Shown here piece by piece: positions 56,936 through 64,000 of a stretch of DNA of 64,000 nt (its first letter is position 1; each line of letters begins with the position of its first letter). The translations under genes were made by a program, and so were the position numbers. Origin of the DNA: Rhizophagus clarus (Eukaryota > Glomeromycota > Glomeromycetes > Glomerales > Glomeraceae); assembly GCA_015698045.1 (NCBI GenBank), contig BLAL01000030.1:1426001-1490000 (forward strand), given 5' to 3'. The notes under the pieces are model-generated. The model was not told the origin of the DNA, did not search any database, and worked only from the letters and a program-made list of their open reading frames with translations.

Positions 56936-58188
56936 GTTGCAACAGAACCCCAAACAATATATATATAGGTCAGATGAAAATTTCAAAATTTATTATGATC
57001 AATAAGCAAATTATTTTAAGTCCTGCTAAGCAAACTCTTATTATAACCTTTGAATTTTTTATTCTGCTAAGCAATTTTTTTTCTGACATATATAACTTTA
57101 TTTAAGTATAAAAAGATAATTTAATTATAATAAATATATATATATAGTAATTTTTTATATCATTGCGAAAAAAATTGTGAAATTTATTCACTAAATATTA
57201 ATAAATTAATAATATAAAATGATATGCCAACTTCAGAATTTTTTAATTTTAATTAATATTAATATAATATTAATATACTATTGCTATTTTAAAAATAGTT
57301 TTAAAATTTGGAATTTTTTATAAATATTATTATATTTAGATTTATAAAAATTAAAATATAAATTATTGTCGACCCTTCTGAACAACTTCTTAAGTTAACA
57401 AGTTGATTTAAAATAAAAAAAAATTATACTTTAAATTAAAATTATTTAAATGATAAATAATTAAAAATACAAATATTGATTGCATTCTACAAATATTAAT
57501 CCAATCATCCTATAATTTTTACTGTAAGTAGATTCGACCTCACTGAACAACTTTACTTAAGCAGAAAAAGGCAATTTCTTTGGACCAAAGTAGTGAAATC
57601 ACGTCCTGAAGTTAAAAGAGAAAAAAAAATTTTTTGGAGTTAATACTATTTAAAAAATATAATTATCTTCATAAATATTATACTTAGAATCATAAAAATT
57701 GAAATACAAATACTTTTTACACTGCTGAACAATTTACTTAAACATAAAAAGGTAATTTCATTTGTCTAAAATTCATTTTATATATGAGTAAAATTAGCAA
57801 ACAAAAAATATAAAAACAGTTTTTTTTATAAATATTAAATACAATATTGTGTTTATAAAATTAAAATGTGTAAAATAATAGAAAAGAAGTATCAGTTTAA
57901 AAAAATTTTTTGTAAAAAATTTTTTTTGATATACGTGTGAAATTAAAATTTTCTTTCTATATATATATATAAAAATCTTTGTTATACGAATAAGGGGTTC
58001 TGCTACGCAAATATAATTACTGAGCTGAAATAAAAAATAAGTTTAGCTACACATTTGAATATCTAACTAACTAAAAATTTTATATTAAAATAAGTAAATA
58101 AAAGTCTTACATAGGGTTTTTTTTTATATAATCATTAAGCAAACTCAAATCTAACATATTTATATATTGTTTGGGGTCCTGTTACAAC
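56936..58188. mobile_element. AGGACCCC-family element, decayed
   Basis: The element is 56944-58180. Ends AGAACCCCAAACAATATATA and, inverted, AGGACCCCAAACAATATATA; flanking octamers GTTGCAAC (56936-56943) and GTTACAAC (58181-58188) match at 7 of 8. Near the right end is CTACGCAAAT, the complement of the ATTTGCGTAG motif common in the 21453-22987 member. No transposase. Internal modules with TGAACAAC...CTTAAG recur near 57370, 57540 and 57725. Confidence 0.85.
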
Positions 58189-58599
58189 TTTTTTTATAAA
58201 TAATTTGATATAAAAAATGGTTTACAACATTTTTTTTACAAATTTAATAAGAAAATATTATAAAATTAAAAAAATCATATTTTTATAATATTTTAAACAA
58301 ATAATTTATTAATAATTTAATTTAATTTTGGTAATTATTAACTGGTAATAGTATCAGTTTTTATAAAAATTAAATTAAATTAAGTTCTATATTTTATAGA
58401 TTTTAATAAGAATATTTTAATAGAAAATTTTTATTTGTATATAATGTGTCTGGACACTATATCACATGATTTTATAAAAAAAATAAATTTTCAATTTTAT
58501 TTTAGATTTTATTGATTAGTTTTATGATAAAAAATAAGTTGTATTCTAAAAAATTGTATAATTTTAATTGTATTGTTAATGCTATAATATTATATAATA
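58189..58599. other. AT-rich spacer
   Basis: Nothing recognised. Confidence 0.35.
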
Positions 58600-59530
58600 T
58601 ATAGAAAATACAGTAAGGAAGAATAGTGAAAAAATTAAGGGGAGTGAAAAAAGGAAAGATAAATGAAAAGACATAAAGATAATTAAATAGAAAGTAAAAA
58701 GAAAAAAAATTGAAAGATAATGAAAAGGAACGAAAAAAATGATAAAATAATGAGATGAATAAAAAGACAAATGAAAAATGAAAAGAAAAACAAAAAGAAG
58801 TTAAAGGGAATGAAAAAAATAAAAGAGTAGTAAAAAGAAATAAAAGAAATGAATGTTTAATAAAAAAAGAACAAGATAAAATGAAAAAAAATGAAGAAAA
58901 GTAAAAGGAAATAAAAAATAACGAAAATAATGAAAAAAGCAATAAAAAAACTTAAAGATTAATGAAATGAAACAATGAAAGATCACAGAAAAAATCACAA
59001 AAGAAAAAAAAAAGAAATGAAGAAAATAAAAGAAGAAGTGAAAAAAATGAAAGAAAAAAACAAAGAAATGAAAAAAAAAGTAAAAAAAATAAAAAAAACA
59101 ATGAAATGGATAAAGGAAAGTAAGAAAAATAAAGGAAAAACAATACAAGAAAAACCAGAATACCTATCTATAGAAAAAAGAAAAAGAAAGTCAATTAATA
59201 TCATTTTAAAGAAAATAAACAATAATAAAAAATAAAAAAAACTTATTTGAATATTAACTAAAATGGTATACTGTATACATCTAAAAAAGAGATAAAAAGG
59301 TTAATAAAAAATAAAGGAAAGAACAAAAAGAAAACAAAAAAAGTAAAATTTACCTTAAATTTCTGTTGAAATAGAAATAAAATAGCCACGCCTAAAAAAA
59401 AATGAACAAATTAATAAAAGTCTTTAAAAGAAAGGAGAATAAAAGCAAAAAAAAATTATCTATTACCTTTTCAAAGCTAAAGAAAAGCTAAAAGTTATGC
59501 TTGAAAAATCTAAAAAGAAATAAAAAAAAA
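58600..59530. repeat. Purine-rich tract, second block
   Basis: About 900 bases of GAAAAAGAAAAAAATGAAAAG-like sequence. Frames at 58502-59148 (minus) and 58975-59235 (plus, Lys/Glu/Met runs) are products of the composition. Confidence 0.85.
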
Positions 59531-60439
59531 ATAAATAAAATTATATTATTAAATTATGTGCACCATATTTAGACATATTGTGTAAACTAAGAAATTTTCA
59601 TTTTAATAAATTAGAATTAATTATTTTGTAATTATTAAAATAAAAAATTATTATTTAAAAAATTAAATAAGTTAGCCAGTTATTTATTAATTTTAAAGAT
59701 ACAAAATTATTACTATTAAATATATATTAGTAAAAGAAAATTAATAAATTAAATTTTATTTATTTATGATTATTAAATACTAAAATATTCTAAAAAAACT
59801 AAATTATTTAAAATTAATTTTAATTCTATATAATAAAAAATAATATTTTTTTTTTAATTTATAAAGTTAAATGAATAAAACTTTTCTGTAAATATATAAA
59901 TTGTTATTTAGTTATTATTATATTTTTATTTTTTATATTATAAAATATAATTAAAAAATAAAAAAAAATATTTTTTTTAAAAAAATTTATAATTAAATAT
60001 AATAAAAAAAAATTTTTTTAACTTATTTTTTTTCTAACAGTCATCAGAAATATCACATACAGATCATTTTTATATTAAAATTATCTTGTGTAATATCAAT
60101 TGCATTATTTCATTTAGTAGTTAAACATTAAATTTTTTAATGTACTACATTTATACAAATTAAGAAATTGATAGATTATCATGTGTTCTATCAATTTCTA
60201 TTCTTACTTTCCAATCTTAAATAATAAAATTTTTTTTTATAACATACGAAAAACTCTCCTTAAAAACACACTTTTTTCAAGATTGAAGTTGAGAAATAAA
60301 AAAATATGCAGTTTTAAAAGTAAAAATATATGTAATTTTACAAGTAGAAAAAGTTTTTCTAAGCTTGTAATAGCGGTTATTCAGGTAGTTTTTGTATAAA
60401 ACATGAAAAACTAAAAAAAACACATTATTTTTAAATATA
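59531..60439. other. AT-rich spacer
   Basis: No gene recognised; 72- and 82-codon frames around 60181-60525 overlap on opposite strands and lack similarity. Confidence 0.35.
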
Positions 60440-61100
60440 CATAAATTTTTAGAATGAAATTTCATCACCTTGATCAAAGTAAAGTATCTTTTATTGCTTA
60501 AGTAAAGTTGTTTAGCAAAATCCAAAATACTTGGATCTTAAATTTTATAAATATAGGTATAATATTTGAAAAAAACCTTGCATTTTTATAATGAAACTGA
60601 CAACTAAATCTATTTTACATATTTAGAGCGTAATTTTGATACATTGGCAAAATGAAATTGCTTACTGCAGCTTAAGTTATGTTGTTCAGAAGTATCAAAT
60701 ATATTTATATTATAAATTTTTTAAGTATATAATAAACATTCATAGAGTAATATATATTTTACAAAACTGCACTAATTTTCAATTTCTAAATTTTTTTACA
60801 TCTGTTTAGTGATTTCAGAGCGTAATTTCAATATTTTGATCAAAGTAAACTACTTTTTATTACTTAAGTAGAGTTGTTTAGGCAGGTTAGATCTATTCAT
60901 ATCTTAAATTTTATAATACAATGATTAATATATATGGAAAAATTAACGTTTATATTTTCTCACTCATTTAGAAATTTTAGAGCATAATTTCAATACTTTG
61001 GTCAAAATAAATTGCCTTTTATTGCTTAAGTAATATTGTTCAGAAGGGTCTAAATTACTTATATATTAAATTTTATAATATGATGATTAATACTTATAGG
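60440..61100. repeat. Four dispersed-tandem modules, about 170 bp apart
   Basis: Modules of the type ATTTCAATACTTTGGTCAAA then TTTTATTGCTTAAGTAA then GTTGTTCAGAAGG occur near 60461, 60631, 60820 and 60984. The same module lies in the opposite orientation inside the element 56944-58180, which suggests shared ancestry with that element. Confidence 0.7.
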
Positions 61101-61301
61101 GAATTAGCATTTTTTGTAACGGTATTAATTTCTGATCTTTAATTTTTTATTATTTTAATAAAGAAAATAGACTATTTTTAAATAAAGATTCAAGTTGAAT
61201 AATAAAGATTAAATGGGAATTTTTTTTTATAAAATCGTAAAGGCACTTAATAAGTTTATATTTTTGCTTATATATATATATATATATTTTTTAAATTAAA
61301 G

Positions 61302-61784
61302 TACAGTCAGACCTCTATACAATCACACCCTATATAATCACACCTCTACATAAGAACCCAATTTTGTGAAACTGACATTTACTTAGTTAATTTACCTCTT
61401 TATAATCACAATTCTGTTATAATTACTATCACCACATAATCTATAACATATATATTATTTTTACTAGTAATTAAACCTCTGTATAGTCACTATAATTTCA
61501 GTCAGATCAAAATTTCAGCCAGAATTATAAACAAATTTCCTTTTTTAGAATGTAGATTATAAGAAATTTTCAAAATTGTTCACAGCTATCACCCAAAAAT
61601 ATGCAATTCATATGATTTATAATTTTATAATTTATAATTCAGGCCAAAATTAAGATAATTTTAATAATTTTTATTTCTGATTTCTGATAAAAAAAAATTA
61701 TATACTATATATACAATCACACCTCTATACAATCACCAGTTAAGGGTGTAACCAACTTGGTAATTATATAGAGGGCTGACTGTA
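61302..61784. mobile_element. pogo/Tc1-type MITE with TA target
   Basis: The element is 61304-61782, flanked by TA on each side. TIRs: CAGTCAGACCTCTATACAAT at the left and, inverted, CAGTCAGCCCTCTATATAAT at the right. Further copies of ACCTCTATACAATCAC-like sequence lie inside, near both ends. The ACCTCTATA end sequence is typical of pogo-like elements (family knowledge). Confidence 0.88.
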
Positions 61785-63605
61785 CTATATTATATAAATG
61801 TAATGCTATATTTGATCTGTATTTTTTCAATTTTAATTTAATTTAGACCAAAATTACGAGGTTGGCCAGAATTAGCAAAATTTTGGTCAGAATTATGAAT
61901 TATTGATCAGCAAATTTAACCAGACTTAATTAATTTTGGCCAACTTTAATTATATATATACGCTATACATTTAAAGAGAATACTGTGCCACAAATTTTTT
62001 TTTGCTAACCTTAATAAAAAAAATTTGCCTTCTTTTTTTGTAACATTTTCAGTAACTGCTAATATATAATTTTATTAAATTAATAATATTATATATTATA
62101 AAAAAAATATTTTTTTTTAAAAAAAAAATTTTTTGATATTAAAATTTTATAAATCTACTGAATTATTAGATATTGAAATAATTAATAATTATAAAAAAAT
62201 AATAAAAAAAATATATATTATTGCTTTTTGTTGTAACAATCTTTATATATAAAAATATATAAAAAAAAAAATACTAGATTAATAGATATTATTTTTTAAT
62301 TTGTAGTTATAGCATTGCTTATAGAATTTAAATACTAAAAATTTCTTAGTGATTAAATATTAAGATATTTAAAAAAATTAAATTTTCAGATAATATAAAG
62401 CATAAAATTGTTAATTATTTTGAATTCTAAAATCATTTATATAAATATATAAATACTTTGACTCTTTGATTTGAAATAAATATTTTTTAGTATAAACATT
62501 TTATGCTTTTTTTAAAGATTAAGAAAAAGAAAACAGATACCTTTTTCTTAAATATGATTAAGTATATCAAAAAATAGAGATAAGAACTAATATTTTTCTA
62601 CTAATAAAAAATATATTCTTATAATAGGATTTAATAGTAAAATTTATATAAGAAATCTAAAAATCAAGAATTTATTTATCTCTACATAAAAAGACCAAAA
62701 TGGTTTAAAAATATGAAAAAAATCTAATTAAAAAACTGGTATTAATCTAAAGATTTTTAAACAAAGTTTATATATAAAAATCATTGAAATGAAAAAGATT
62801 TTAAAAAAATTAGTATAAAGTCATATATAAGTATAAAAAAATTTATTTTTATTACTTAATATTTAAACTAAATTTTTTGTAGAATATTTATTTTTTTTTT
62901 TCTATATCCCTTTAATCGTTTATAATAATTTTTTAATGTTTTTATTAGGTAGTTATTTGAATTGGTTTAATTAGATTAGAAGCATTTCTTTAGTGATTAA
63001 AAGCAATTATTTATATGGTTCTATTTTAATTTAATAAAAGTTTATATATTTTTAGTACTTTTTAAAAAAAAAATTAATTTTTAAATTATAAAATTATGAT
63101 AATAATAAGATAATTTTTTTTATTAGTCTTATATTTATAATTTTTAAATTAAATTTAAAATAGTAATAGTAATTATTTATAATTTTAATATAATAATTTT
63201 ATAATATATATTATATATATATCTAATTATGTAAGAATATTTTAAATTTTTTTGTATATATGTTATATATTTTTTTTAAAAAAGTGTATATAAAATTTTA
63301 ATTATATGTATAGCATATATATTATACAATAAAAAATAAATATTATTTAAATATATTAGTATTATTATAATTTAATTAAAATTTTTAGCTTATACAATCA
63401 ATTCTTAATATAATAAATTTTGGATTTTATATCTTAACTTTAGTATTTTACTATAAAGTTATAGTAAAGAATTTAAATAATTTGATTGGCTATTTTACTA
63501 TAATAAAAGATTTTTAATGCATTTGATTGGTTATATATCATATATTAACAAAAATCTATTATATTAAGGGTTTATTATATTAAAAGTTGATTATATATAT
63601 TTTTA
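61785..63605. other. AT-rich spacer
   Basis: Low-complexity AT sequence with no gene. GTTGGCCAGAATTA-like fragments near 61860-61940 may be a relic of another element. Confidence 0.35.
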
Positions 63606-63608
63606 TAA

Positions 63609-63694
63609 TTACAGTGTGTAATGAAAAAAGTTGCCGTGATAAAAAGTAGCATTTTTTAATGACTACATAAGATAATTGAATAAAACTATTGTTA
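63609..63694. repeat. Tc1-like end, truncated
   Basis: TACAGTGTGTAATGAAAAAA, as at 51538, is followed after about 70 bases by the TTAA element. Probably the left end of a Tc1-like element interrupted by that insertion; no right end is in the window. Confidence 0.5.
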
Positions 63695-64000
63695 TTAAAG
63701 CTCTGCATGAGCTGAGCCAGCTTGCAAGCTGGCTCAAGCTTTTCAAGCTGAGCCAAGCCAAGCCATGATTAAATTGGCTTGGTGGCTCACAAGCCAGCTT
63801 GAAAAAGCTTGAGTCAGGTATTAGACTTGGCTTGATAAACTCAAGCTGGCAGTGGGCTTGGCTTGAAAAGCTCAAGCCGGCTCATGAGCCAGATCAAGCT
63901 CGGCAATTTTTTATAAAAAACGCTGGTACCAATAGTTCTGGCGTTTTTTTTATGATTTTATAATACAAAACACCATTAACGCTATAACAAATTATTCGGT
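63695..64000. mobile_element. Left end of a second TTAA element
   Basis: TTAA (63695-63698) followed by AGCTCTGCATGAGC and the AAGCTTGAGC/GGCTTGG-rich subterminal region. It is the reverse complement of the right side of the element at 18772-23057 (about 21265-21450 plus 22988-23053), without the nested insertion. Cut by the window end. Confidence 0.88.

Noticed and set aside
63663..63875. 70-codon minus-strand frame
   Set aside because: Translation of the GCTTGG/AAGCTTGAGC subterminal repeats of the TTAA element.
1..64000. tRNA or rRNA genes
   Set aside because: No cloverleaf with a GGTTCRANNCC arm and no rRNA-like GC-rich conserved segments were seen by eye; a covariance-model scan (tRNAscan-SE, Infernal) would be decisive.

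Overview
The window looks like nuclear DNA of an arbuscular mycorrhizal fungus (Glomeromycotina, most likely Rhizophagus). It is very AT-rich. It has short GT-AG introns with CTAAC/CTAAT branch-like motifs, a fungal housekeeping repertoire, and large AT-rich blocks full of nested DNA transposons. The genus is an inference from composition, gene set and family resemblance; no database was searched.

Left genic block (1-12 kb): glucosidase II beta subunit (12 exons, with a recent internal tandem duplication), TRAPP subunit Trs23/TRAPPC4, SDH assembly factor SDHAF4/Sdh8, an unrecognised nuclear-looking protein, sorting nexin Snx4/Atg24, and a seven-knuckle CCHC protein of the Gis2/CNBP family. 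I could join all of these into continuous reading frames across canonical splice sites.

Transposon block (13.8-40.6 kb): an apparently intact autonomous hAT element (13891-18672, 19-bp perfect TIRs, 8-bp TSD) carries a BED-finger transposase and a second spliced gene for a Myb/SANT-like basic protein. Next comes a TTAA-flanked element (18776-23053) holding a 15-copy 117-bp array and a nested element with 8-bp TSDs. Further on are two decayed unknown genes, a decayed non-autonomous relative of the hAT element with a 79-bp array, and a MULE transposase pseudogene. The MULE is split by a 2.5-kb element with TTA target duplication; removing that element restores the MULE frame exactly. A Tc1/mariner-like MITE lies just upstream of the MULE.

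Right genic block (40.7-49.6 kb): Ric8/synembryn, an F-box/LRR protein, uroporphyrinogen-III synthase, a 79-residue C2H2 protein that starts with a 9-nt exon, and a KIX-domain, Q-rich protein resembling Mediator subunit 15. A MITE sits in the divergent promoter between Ric8 and the F-box gene.

Right end (49.6-64 kb): almost gene-free. It holds a 5'-truncated ORF1-only retrocopy with poly(A) tail and 14-bp TSD, long purine-only tracts, more MITEs, and the end of a second TTAA element that serves as the empty-site control for the nested insertion at 21.4-23.0 kb.

The most unusual recurrent feature is three separate arrays (about 22.0-22.56, 26.96-27.3 and 37.6-38.4 kb). In each, exon-like stretches of about 23-37 nt alternate with intron-like stretches carrying donor, branch and acceptor motifs, and the exon-like stretches share a TTTCAG-containing start. 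They look like transposon-borne micro-exon arrays.
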